Shown piece after piece: positions 13,071 through 19,528 of a stretch of DNA of 19,528 nt; position 1 is the stretch's first letter, and each line of letters begins with the position of its first letter. This DNA comes from Lachnospiraceae bacterium. GTDB taxonomy: Bacteria; Bacillota_A; Clostridia; Lachnospirales; Lachnospiraceae. The notes beneath the pieces were generated by a model. That model was given only the letters and a program-made list of their open reading frames with translations, was not told where the DNA came from and did no database searches. A program made the position numbers and the translations under genes. The DNA is taken from positions 1 through 19,528 of the forward strand of contig JAGADM010000130.1 in the NCBI GenBank assembly GCA_017613595.1. Reading direction: 5' to 3'.

Positions 13071-15311
13071 ATGATTACAGTACGCGACAACGGCGTGTTC
13101 CTGAAAAACGGCGCTCCTGTTTCCGACTGCTCCCTCGACCGCGAGGAAGGACGTAAGAAAACAATCGCCTATTCCATTTTACAAAAGCATAATACTTCCG
13201 GCAATCCCGCGAAGTTAAAGATTCGTTTCGATGCCATGGTAAGCCATGACATTACCTATGTCGGCATTATCCAGACCGCACGTGCGAGCGGACTCACCGA
13301 GTTCCCGCTTCCCTACGCGATGACGAACTGCCACAACTCGCTCTGCGCGGTTGGCGGCACCATCAACGAGGATGACCACGTATTCGGTCTTTCCGCGGCG
13401 AAGAAATTCGGCGGCATCTATGTTCCCGCGAACCAGAGCGTTATTCACTCTTATGCAAGAGAGGAGCTTTCCGCATGCGGCAACATGATTCTCGGTTCCG
13501 ATTCCCATACCCGTTATGGCGCTCTCGGCACGATGGGTGTCGGCGAAGGCGGCCCCGAGCTTGTAAAACAGCTTCTGAAGAACACCTGGGACCTTGATAT
13601 GCCCGAGGTTGTTCTCGTCTATGTAACCGGAACGCCGAAGCGCGGCATCGGTCCTCACGACATCGCTCTCGCTCTCGTTAAGGCAACGTTCGCGAACGGC
13701 TTTGTGAAGAACCGCGTGCTCGAATTTGTCGGCCCCGGCATCAAGAACCTTCCGATCGACTTCCGTAACGGCATCGACGTTATGACGACCGAGACAACCT
13801 GTCTCAGTTCCATCTGGGAAACCGATGAGATCACCGAAGGCTTCTACAAGACGCACGAGCGCGGCGAGTGCTACAAGAAACTCGCTCCCGAAGACGGCGC
13901 TTACTATGACCGCCTGATTACGATCGACCTTTCGAAGGCCGAGTCCATGATCGCTCTTCCGTTCCATCCGAGCAACGCTTACACGATCCATGAATTTACG
14001 GCAAATGCAAAGGAAATCCTTGCTTCCGTGGAAAAGGAAGCTGCCGCGAAGTTCAAGGGCGTTACCTATCATCTGACCGATAAAGTGAAGGACGGCAAAG
14101 TCTACGCCGACCAGGGCGTCATCGCAGGCTGCGCGGGCGGTCTGTTCGACAACATCGACGAGGCTGCGGCAATCCTTAAGGATAAGAGCTGCGGCAACGG
14201 CTACTTCTCTCTGAACGTTTATCCGACCAGCGTTCCGGTAAGCCTGGAACTCACGAAAGTCGGCGCAACGAGCGAACTTCTGAAGGCCGGCGCCGTTATC
14301 AAGCCTTCGTTCTGCGGTCCCTGCTTCGGCGCGGGCGATGTTCCCGCTAACGACGGTCTCTCGCTTCGTCATACGACGCGTAACTTCCCGAACCGTGAAG
14401 GCAGCAAGCCCGGCGACGGACAGCTCTGCGGCGTAGCGCTGATGGATGCGAGAAGCATCGCTGCAACCGCTGCGAACGGCGGCATCATTACCGCAGCAAC
14501 CGATATCGATTACGAAGTACCCGCACATGAGTACCACTTCGATAAAACCGTATACCGGAACCGCCTCTACTACGGTTTCGGCAAAGCGGATCCGAACGCC
14601 GAGCTCATCCTCGGACCGAACATCACTGACTGGCCGAAGATGGAAGCCCTTACCGACAACATGCTTGTAAAGCTTGCAGCAGTAATCCGTGATCCCGTTA
14701 CAACGACCGATGAACTGATTCCTTCCGGCGAAACAAGCTCTTACCGCAGTAACCCGCTCCGTCTCTCCGAATTTGCCCTTTCCCGCCGCGTTCCCGAGTA
14801 TGTCGGGCGCAGCAAGGCAATTCATAAGCTCGACCTTGAAAGACGTGACGGCGGCGCACCCGAGGAGCTTGTAAACGTACTCTCCCGTTTCGGCGACGCT
14901 TCGGCGCTTCTTAAGACGACACAGTACGGTTCCTGCGTATTTGCCAACAAGCCAGGCGACGGTTCCGCCCGTGAGCAGGCGGCATCCTGCCAGAAGGTTC
15001 TCGGCGGCTACGCGAACATCTGCTACGAGTACGCGACCAAGCGTTACCGCAGCAACTGCATCAACTGGGGTATCCTGCCGTTCACGCTTCCCGAAGGCGC
15101 GGACTTCCCTTATGAGGAAGGCGATTACGTATTTATCCCGGGCGTTCGCGAAGGGATTAAGAACGGGGACGAGACATTTGCCGCAAAGGTACTTAAGAAG
15201 GACGGCTCAATCGACGATATCAAGCTTAACATCAAGGGCCTTACCCCCGATGAGAAGACGATCATCCTCGACGGCTGCCTGATCAACTACTACGCGGAAC
15301 AGAATAAGTAA
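13071..15311 (+). CDS. Aconitase-family hydratase (probable aconitate hydratase)
   Basis: A 746-residue iron-sulfur hydratase of the aconitase superfamily, probably converting citrate to isocitrate. Cluster ligands are visible as Cys354 (IAGCAGG) and Cys415/Cys418 (SFCGPCFGAGD). GSDSHTRYGALGTMGVGEGG at 142-161 is the equivalent of the family's TDSHTP signature. The C-terminal swivel domain has GDGSAREQ, where Ser632 matches the catalytic Ser of GSSREH in mitochondrial aconitase. It is divergent: the catalytic HCDH of classical aconitases aligns with TNCH at 85-88, so the Asp appears replaced by Cys87. This resembles the clade often labelled simply hydratase. Adjacency to icd supports aconitase activity; other hydroxy-acid dehydratations remain possible. 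The start at 13071 has AAGGAGG 7 nt upstream. Confidence 0.88.
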   Translation: MITVRDNGVFLKNGAPVSDCSLDREEGRKKTIAYSILQKHNTSGNPAKLKIRFDAMVSHDITYVGIIQTARASGLTEFPLPYAMTNCHNSLCAVGGTINEDDHVFGLSAAKKFGGIYVPANQSVIHSYAREELSACGNMILGSDSHTRYGALGTMGVGEGGPELVKQLLKNTWDLDMPEVVLVYVTGTPKRGIGPHDIALALVKATFANGFVKNRVLEFVGPGIKNLPIDFRNGIDVMTTETTCLSSIWETDEITEGFYKTHERGECYKKLAPEDGAYYDRLITIDLSKAESMIALPFHPSNAYTIHEFTANAKEILASVEKEAAAKFKGVTYHLTDKVKDGKVYADQGVIAGCAGGLFDNIDEAAAILKDKSCGNGYFSLNVYPTSVPVSLELTKVGATSELLKAGAVIKPSFCGPCFGAGDVPANDGLSLRHTTRNFPNREGSKPGDGQLCGVALMDARSIAATAANGGIITAATDIDYEVPAHEYHFDKTVYRNRLYYGFGKADPNAELILGPNITDWPKMEALTDNMLVKLAAVIRDPVTTTDELIPSGETSSYRSNPLRLSEFALSRRVPEYVGRSKAIHKLDLERRDGGAPEELVNVLSRFGDASALLKTTQYGSCVFANKPGDGSAREQAASCQKVLGGYANICYEYATKRYRSNCINWGILPFTLPEGADFPYEEGDYVFIPGVREGIKNGDETFAAKVLKKDGSIDDIKLNIKGLTPDEKTIILDGCLINYYAEQNK

Positions 15312-15316
15312 AATCA

Positions 15317-15339
15317 CGGCCGTCCTGACCGGGCGGCCG
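15317..15339 (+). other. GC-rich hairpin between the hydratase and icd genes
   Basis: CGGCCGTCC and GGGCGGCCG form a 9-bp stem (one G-U) with a 5-nt loop, 5 nt after the hydratase stop and shortly before the icd ribosome site (AAAGGAG). No T-run follows, so it is not an intrinsic terminator. An intercistronic stem of this kind may protect the upstream message or tune the ratio of the two products (inference). Confidence 0.55.
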
Positions 15340-15362
15340 GAACAAGATAAAGGAGTTCACCT

Positions 15363-16574
15363 ATGGCTAAGATTCAGATGACCACTCCCCTCGTGGAGAT
15401 GGACGGCGACGAAATGACCCGTATCCTCTGGAAGATGATCAAAGACGAATTGATCCTTCCTTTCGTAGACCTCAAGGCGGAATACTACGACCTCGGCCTT
15501 CCGGAGCGTGAGCGCACGAAGGATCAGGTTACGCTTGACGCAAGCTATGCCGCTAAGAAGTACGGTGTTGCCGTCAAATGTGCTACGATCACCCCGAACG
15601 CGCAACGCGTTACCGAGTATAACCTCAGTGAGATGTGGAAGAGCCCGAACGGCACGATCCGTTCCATTCTTGACGGTACCGTATTCCGCGCTCCGATCAT
15701 GATCGATTCCATTAAGCCCAACGTACGCAGCTGGGAGAAGCCGATCACGATCGCCCGTCACGCTTACGGCGACGTATACAAGAACACCGAGTTCCGTATC
15801 CCCGGCAAAGGCAAAGCCGAGCTTCTCTTCACCGGTGAGGACGGCACCGAGCTCCGCGAGACGATTTATGACTTTGAGTGTCCCGGCGTTCTGCAGGGCA
15901 TGTACAACAAGGACACTTCCATCGATTCGTTCGCAAGAAGCTGCTTCGAGTATGCTCTCTCCGTAAAGCAGGATCTCTGGTTCTCCACAAAGGATACGAT
16001 CAGCAAGAAATACGATCACCGCTTCAAGGATATCTTCCAGGAGATCTACGATGCGGAATACAAGGAGAAGTTTGAGTCTGCAGGCATCACCTACTTCTAT
16101 ACCCTGATCGATGACGCCGTAGCCCGCGTAATCCGTTCTAAGGGCGGTTTCATCTGGGCATGCAAGAACTACGACGGCGACGTTATGAGCGACATGGTAT
16201 CGACCGCGTTCGGTTCCCTTGCGATGATGACAAGCGTACTTGTAAGTCCCGACGGCAACTATGAGTACGAGGCCGCGCACGGCACCGTAACCCGTCATTA
16301 CTATCGCTACCTGAAGGGCGAGGAAACATCTACGAATCCGGTTGCAACGATTTACGCATGGTCCGGTGCTCTTCGTAAGCGCGGCGAGAAGGACGGTCTT
16401 AACGAGCTTGTTGCATTTGCCGATAAGCTTGAGGCTGCCGTTATCAAAACGCTCGACGACGGCATTATGACGAAGGACCTCTCCGGTCTTGTGAGCCCCG
16501 GCTGCAAGAGCACGCCTGTGAACTCGATTAACTTCATCAAGGCAATCCGCGAGAGACTCGAAGCATCCATCTGA
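15363..16574 (+). CDS. icd: NADP-dependent isocitrate dehydrogenase, eukaryote-like type
   Basis: Oxidatively decarboxylates isocitrate to 2-oxoglutarate with NADP. The 403-residue chain is of the type shared with eukaryotic IDH1/IDH2 rather than the E. coli Icd type. Substrate residues fall at the same numbers as in human IDH1: Ser94, Asn96, Arg100, Arg109, Arg132 and Tyr139, in [18 protein letters not shown] and [28 protein letters not shown] carries the metal-binding Asp residues of the partner site, and [12 protein letters not shown] carries the Arg-His pair that reads the NADP 2'-phosphate. AAAGGAG lies 7 nt before the ATG. It is the second gene of the hydratase-icd operon and is followed by a strong terminator. 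The operon feeds glutamate synthesis; no citrate synthase gene is in view. Confidence 0.96.
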   Translation: MAKIQMTTPLVEMDGDEMTRILWKMIKDELILPFVDLKAEYYDLGLPERERTKDQVTLDASYAAKKYGVAVKCATITPNAQRVTEYNLSEMWKSPNGTIRSILDGTVFRAPIMIDSIKPNVRSWEKPITIARHAYGDVYKNTEFRIPGKGKAELLFTGEDGTELRETIYDFECPGVLQGMYNKDTSIDSFARSCFEYALSVKQDLWFSTKDTISKKYDHRFKDIFQEIYDAEYKEKFESAGITYFYTLIDDAVARVIRSKGGFIWACKNYDGDVMSDMVSTAFGSLAMMTSVLVSPDGNYEYEAAHGTVTRHYYRYLKGEETSTNPVATIYAWSGALRKRGEKDGLNELVAFADKLEAAVIKTLDDGIMTKDLSGLVSPGCKSTPVNSINFIKAIRERLEASI

Positions 16575-16600
16575 TCCATCAAAACTGTCAGGACATAATA

Positions 16601-16640
16601 AAAGTCCGGAATGAAATCATTCATTCCGGACTTTCTTTTT
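16601..16640. terminator. Strong intrinsic terminator after icd, shared with the VOC gene
   Basis: AAAGTCCGGAATGA (16601-16614) and TCATTCCGGACTTT (16621-16634) are perfect 14-bp complements with a 6-nt loop. CTTTTT follows on the plus strand and TATTAT on the minus strand. It lies between convergent stops (16574 and 16649) and probably serves both. Confidence 0.92.
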
Positions 16641-16648
16641 CGCTTAAT

Positions 16649-17077
16649 TTACTCTTCCGTCTTTTTGATGAACTGCATCTGAGGACTCTTCTCGTCGAGC
16701 TGCATCAGTTCGATTTTGATGCCGTCGGGATCGTGCGTCCAGCACTGCCAGTTGAAATCGGCACCCTGCTTCGGCGCGTCATCCTGCGGTGCCCCAGTCT
16801 TTACGATCCGGTCCCATATTTCATGGATGTCATCTACCGCAACGCAGAAATGGAAAAATCCGACGTTTTCGTCCTTATACGGGTTCTCCTTCGTTGCGCC
16901 GTAGAACAGCTCGATAAACTGCCCTCCGCCGCCGTACATATAAACGATCCATGGCTCACCGTTCTCCGGTCTCGGGATATCGAAAGCCTTCCTGAAGCCG
17001 AGCGTATTCTCGTAAAATGCGACCGTCGTATCCATGTCTTTAACGTTAAATGCCGCATGGGCAATTCCATTGATCAT
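16649..17077 (-). CDS. VOC superfamily (glyoxalase I-like) metalloprotein
   Basis: Small metal-dependent protein of the vicinal oxygen chelate superfamily, 142 residues, with two beta-alpha-beta-beta-beta repeats. Likely metal ligands are His7 (GIAHAAFNV), Glu56 (FIELFYG), His76 (FFHFCVAV) and Glu123 (IKIELMQL), the H-E-H-E set of glyoxalase I. WTHDPDGIKIELMQ is the usual family ending. The substrate is uncertain; lactoylglutathione lyase-like isomerases are the closest pattern, but other VOC enzymes share it. AAGGAGG lies 8 nt before the ATG. The gene follows the aldo/keto reductase by 59 bp on the same strand. A reductase and a glyoxalase-like protein together would suit removal of reactive aldehydes such as methylglyoxal (inference). 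Confidence 0.88.
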   Translation of the reverse strand: MINGIAHAAFNVKDMDTTVAFYENTLGFRKAFDIPRPENGEPWIVYMYGGGGQFIELFYGATKENPYKDENVGFFHFCVAVDDIHEIWDRIVKTGAPQDDAPKQGADFNWQCWTHDPDGIKIELMQLDEKSPQMQFIKKTEE

Positions 17078-17136
17078 GATATATTCCTCCTTAATCCGGT
17101 TTTTCAGGCTCCTATGGGTTGCATGGAAAAAACAGC

Positions 17137-17988
17137 CTAAAAAGGTTTCTTATCCGGGTCGCCGGACAGCCCGACACAGCCTTTCAGATCCGCAATCAGC
17201 TGAACGTCTTCCTCGGAAAGTTCGAAATCAAACACCTTCAGATTGTCCGCGATACGTGACGGCGTAACGGACTTCGGAAGCGGCAGATACCCTCTCTGCA
17301 ATCCCCACCGGATACAGATCTGCGCGATGCTCTTATCATATTTGTCCGCTAACGCCTTCATCTCGGGAACCTCGAAAATCCTTCCGTTTCCAAGCGGGCT
17401 GTATGCTTCCAGTACCATTCCCTGCGCCTTACAGTAATCCACAAGCTCATCCTGCGTCTCACCCGGGCAAAGTCTGATCTGGTTAACCATCGGCTTGATT
17501 TTCGCGGTTTTTAAAAGCGCCTCGATATGACGCTGACAGAAATTGCTGATACCGATCGCACGGATCTTACCTGCCTCGTAAAGCTCCTCCATCGCCTTCC
17601 ATGTCTCTGCGTTAGCCTGTTCCCAGCGGCTCCGGTACATTGCCGGATTCGGCCAGTGAATCAGATACAGATCCACATAGTCAAGGCCGAGCTTCCGAAG
17701 CGATTCCTCAAAACTCCGCTTCGTCAGATCATACGTATGACTGTTGTTCCAGAGCTTTGTCGTAATAAAGAGTTCTTCACGGGCAACGCCGGACCGGCGG
17801 ATTCCTTCTCCGACACCTTCCTCATTGCCGTATGCCTGCGCGGTATCGATATGGCGGTACCCTGCCTGAATCGCGCATTTTACGGAATTCACGGCCACAT
17901 CGCCTTCCGGCGTCTGCCATGTTCCGAATCCGATGCACGGAATCTCCACGCCGTTCCAAAGACGGTATGTATCCTTTTCATTCTTCAT
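17137..17988 (-). CDS. Aldo/keto reductase
   Basis: NADPH-dependent reductase of small aldehydes or ketones with the (beta/alpha)8 fold, 283 residues. The catalytic tetrad is complete: Asp48 and Tyr53 in HIDTAQAYGNE, Lys78 in FITTKLWN and His111 in YLIHWPNP. GISNFCQRHIEALL and LPKSVTPSRIADNL (cofactor phosphate site) follow the AKR5-like bacterial pattern. The substrate cannot be told from sequence. The ATG at 17988 has AAAGGA 12 nt and GGGGAAAG 4 nt upstream, a loose ribosome site. It leads the VOC gene. In the gap between them TTTTT-AGGCT and AGCCT-AAAAA (17100-17143) could pair around a 23-nt loop with one bulged base, overlapping this gene's stop codon. Confidence 0.93.
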   Translation of the reverse strand: MKNEKDTYRLWNGVEIPCIGFGTWQTPEGDVAVNSVKCAIQAGYRHIDTAQAYGNEEGVGEGIRRSGVAREELFITTKLWNNSHTYDLTKRSFEESLRKLGLDYVDLYLIHWPNPAMYRSRWEQANAETWKAMEELYEAGKIRAIGISNFCQRHIEALLKTAKIKPMVNQIRLCPGETQDELVDYCKAQGMVLEAYSPLGNGRIFEVPEMKALADKYDKSIAQICIRWGLQRGYLPLPKSVTPSRIADNLKVFDFELSEEDVQLIADLKGCVGLSGDPDKKPF

Positions 17989-18038
17989 ATGCTTTCCCCA
18001 TCCTTTCTCCGATGTGATAAACCCTCATGGTATATAAA

Positions 18039-18077
18039 ATACTATCATATATCCCGGCGGCGAAAAATGGGATATAT
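18039..18077 (-). promoter_or_regulatory. Possible promoter and operator of the aldo/keto reductase gene
   Basis: An inverted repeat, ATATATCCC (18047-18055) and GGGATATAT (18069-18077), 9 bp per arm with 13 nt between, lies about 60 bp before the start. The minus-strand extended -10 TGATAGTAT (18039-18047) abuts one arm; the -35 is poor. A repressor or activator binding here would overlap the promoter. Confidence 0.35.
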
Positions 18078-18158
18078 CATCTTCCGTCAGAGAATCTCAT
18101 CTAAATCACAGAGCGATCCCTTCCCGGATGCCTTTGCTTTTTCTTCAAACATAGCCCT

Positions 18159-18200
18159 AAAAAAAGCACGCAGAAGGAAATCGGAGTTCTTTCTGCGTGC
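18159..18200 (-). terminator. Intrinsic terminator of pncB
   Basis: On the minus strand GCACGCAGAA (18191-18200) pairs with TTCTGCGTGC (18166-18175) over 10 bp and is followed by seven T (18159-18165). It lies 55 bp after the pncB stop and separates it from the aldo/keto reductase gene. Confidence 0.88.
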
Positions 18201-18255
18201 GCTGTTTATTTCAGACGGTCATTCGGTTACTTTCCCGGTCTTCGGGAACCTGTTT

Positions 18256-19500
18256 TCATTCCTTCCCGGGTACTTCCCAATCGGTGATCGGTTTGCTTTC
18301 ATGCGTCATACGCCAGTTGATGCTTCGCTGCAGGTAATCGACGTATTCGGGGTTCTTGCAGAGACCCTTGCCGGCGACATCGGAAATCTTCGCGACATCG
18401 TTGCCGTTGCATGCGGTCGTCTTCATAACGATGTTAAGCGGCGGAACCTCGGTATCGTTCGCGATGTAGGTGCCGATACCGAAAGCGATCTTAGCTCTTC
18501 CTTCGAAGTAGCGGTATAACTTGTCCGCGCGCTCAAAATCCAGGCTGTCGCTGAAGAGAAGCGTCTTCTGGGAGCCGTCAATACCGAGCTTCGCGTAATG
18601 CTCCAGCATCTTGTCGCCCCACGCGAACGGATCGCCGCTGTCATGGCGAACGCCGCTGAACAGCGTAGCGTACGTAAGGTCGAAGTCTCTGAGGAAGCAG
18701 TCGGTCGTGATAGCATCCGTCAGAGCGGTTCCGTTCAATACGCCGTATTCCTTTACCCACGCGTCAAGCGCATAGTAATTGGAGTACGCGGGATTATGGC
18801 GATGCGTGCCCTGTCCGACGCACATGATCCACTCATGCGCCATCGTACCGACGGGCATCAAGCCGTATTTCTTCGCAAGATATACGTTGGAGGTTCCGAC
18901 GAAATGGGACTTCGCGGATTTCACTTCGGCAAGGCGCTTAACGGCTGCCTCCTGAGCTTCCGCGGAAAGTCTTCTACGAAGACCGAACTCGGAATAATTG
19001 CCGAGGATAAATGTGCCGTCCTCAACGGACTTGGCCTTTGCCTCAAGCCGCTCATGGAAGCTCTTCATCAGCTGCGGGTAATCGTACTGCATCCGGAAGT
19101 ATACTTCATTCACGATGGCAAGCGTCGGGATCTCATACATCGAAGTATTGAGCCACGTTCCGCGCGTTTCGATGGAAAGACCGCATTCCGCGTCGGTCGT
19201 AATGTCGAAATCGAGGAATCTGGGCTTCCAGAGTCTTAAGAAATCCACATAGGAGCCTTTCAGCCAGCGGATGTTATGCAGGTACTCCAGCTCATCCTCA
19301 TTGAAACGAAGGTCGCAGTAAGCAAGGATCTGGTCCTTGATCTCCTGCACCATCTCGGGTGTAAAATGCACGTCATCGTTGCGGCACTTGAACGTCCAGG
19401 TCGTCTTATAGTCGCTGAACTGATGGTAGATTGCCTGTCCCATGGAGAACTTGTAAAGGTCGGTCTCCAAAAGGGAATTGATAATTCTGTCGAGTTTCAT
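18256..19500 (-). CDS. pncB: Nicotinate phosphoribosyltransferase
   Basis: First step of the Preiss-Handler salvage route to NAD: joins nicotinate and PRPP to give nicotinate mononucleotide, with ATP stimulating the reaction. The 414-residue chain matches the roughly 400-residue PncB branch. TDLYKFSMGQAI at 13-24 is the family's N-terminal substrate motif. FVGTSNVYLAKKYGLMPVGTMAHEW contains the His expected to be phosphorylated, GVRHDSGDPFAWGDKM is the phosphoribose region, and LLFSDSLDFERA follows. AGGAGG (19509-19514) lies 8 nt before the ATG at 19500. The promoter is beyond the window. A terminator follows, so it is probably transcribed alone or as the end of an operon entering from the right. 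Confidence 0.95.
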   Translation of the reverse strand: MKLDRIINSLLETDLYKFSMGQAIYHQFSDYKTTWTFKCRNDDVHFTPEMVQEIKDQILAYCDLRFNEDELEYLHNIRWLKGSYVDFLRLWKPRFLDFDITTDAECGLSIETRGTWLNTSMYEIPTLAIVNEVYFRMQYDYPQLMKSFHERLEAKAKSVEDGTFILGNYSEFGLRRRLSAEAQEAAVKRLAEVKSAKSHFVGTSNVYLAKKYGLMPVGTMAHEWIMCVGQGTHRHNPAYSNYYALDAWVKEYGVLNGTALTDAITTDCFLRDFDLTYATLFSGVRHDSGDPFAWGDKMLEHYAKLGIDGSQKTLLFSDSLDFERADKLYRYFEGRAKIAFGIGTYIANDTEVPPLNIVMKTTACNGNDVAKISDVAGKGLCKNPEYVDYLQRSINWRMTHESKPITDWEVPGKE

Positions 19501-19528
19501 CGTGAAATCCTCCTAAATGATATTTTCC

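Noticed and set aside
13215..14825. A 536-codon open frame opposite the hydratase gene
   Set aside because: Antisense shadow of a well-supported enzyme. The protein shows no recognisable domain, and no promoter or ribosome site precedes it.
15357..16298. A 313-codon open frame opposite icd
   Set aside because: Shadow created by the codon choice of icd; no motif and no initiation signal.
1..19528. CRISPR arrays, tRNA or rRNA genes, insertion sequences, prophage
   Set aside because: No regularly spaced repeats, no tRNA cloverleaf, no transposase or integrase, no long terminal inverted repeats were found on reading both strands.

Overview
The window reads as ordinary chromosome of a Gram-positive anaerobe of the Clostridia, most likely a Lachnospiraceae-type bacterium. 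This placement is an inference from strong AGGAGG-type ribosome sites, a fused SecDF next to recJ, class I PyrC with type 2 PyrF, a DegV-family protein, and an aconitase-family hydratase paired with an IDH1-like isocitrate dehydrogenase. No phage, transposon, CRISPR array or RNA gene is recognisable.

Left block, positions 1-6796, minus strand. A promoter at 6768-6796 drives secDF and then recJ, 27 nt apart. Downstream, a second promoter (2579-2607) leads into pyrC and pyrF (dihydroorotase and OMP decarboxylase of de novo pyrimidine synthesis). The 5' end of leuS follows behind its own weak promoter and is cut by the window edge. Protein export, DNA repair, UMP synthesis and tRNA charging are thus strung along one strand.

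Middle block, positions 6840-12990. A DegV-family fatty-acid-binding protein (plus) faces a MinD/CpaE-like protein (minus) whose ATP-binding loop has been lost. The degV terminator lies inside the coding end of that neighbour. Next come a CYTH-domain protein (minus) and a GNAT acetyltransferase (plus). The last 117 bp of the GNAT gene are also coding on the other strand, for the C-terminus of an unusual fusion of a WYL transcriptional regulator with a HAD-family phosphatase. That fusion sits 6 nt behind a gene for an unrecognised protein with C-terminal membrane helices. The two form a small operon with its own promoter and a structured leader. This pair is the least explained part of the window.

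Right block, positions 13006-19528. A perfect-consensus promoter (TTGACA, 17 nt, TATAAT) drives an aconitase-family hydratase and an NADP-type isocitrate dehydrogenase. Together they form an oxidative TCA arm from citrate towards 2-oxoglutarate, ended by a strong terminator. After it, on the minus strand, lie an aldo/keto reductase followed by a VOC (glyoxalase-type) protein, and then nicotinate phosphoribosyltransferase with its terminator.

Start codons were moved from the longest open frame wherever a Shine-Dalgarno sequence clearly pointed to an internal ATG (pyrF, pyrC, secDF, degV-like, CYTH, membrane protein, hydratase). Gaps between genes are short. The only one above 300 bp (12769-13070) is filled by two divergent promoters, a leader and a terminator-like hairpin.
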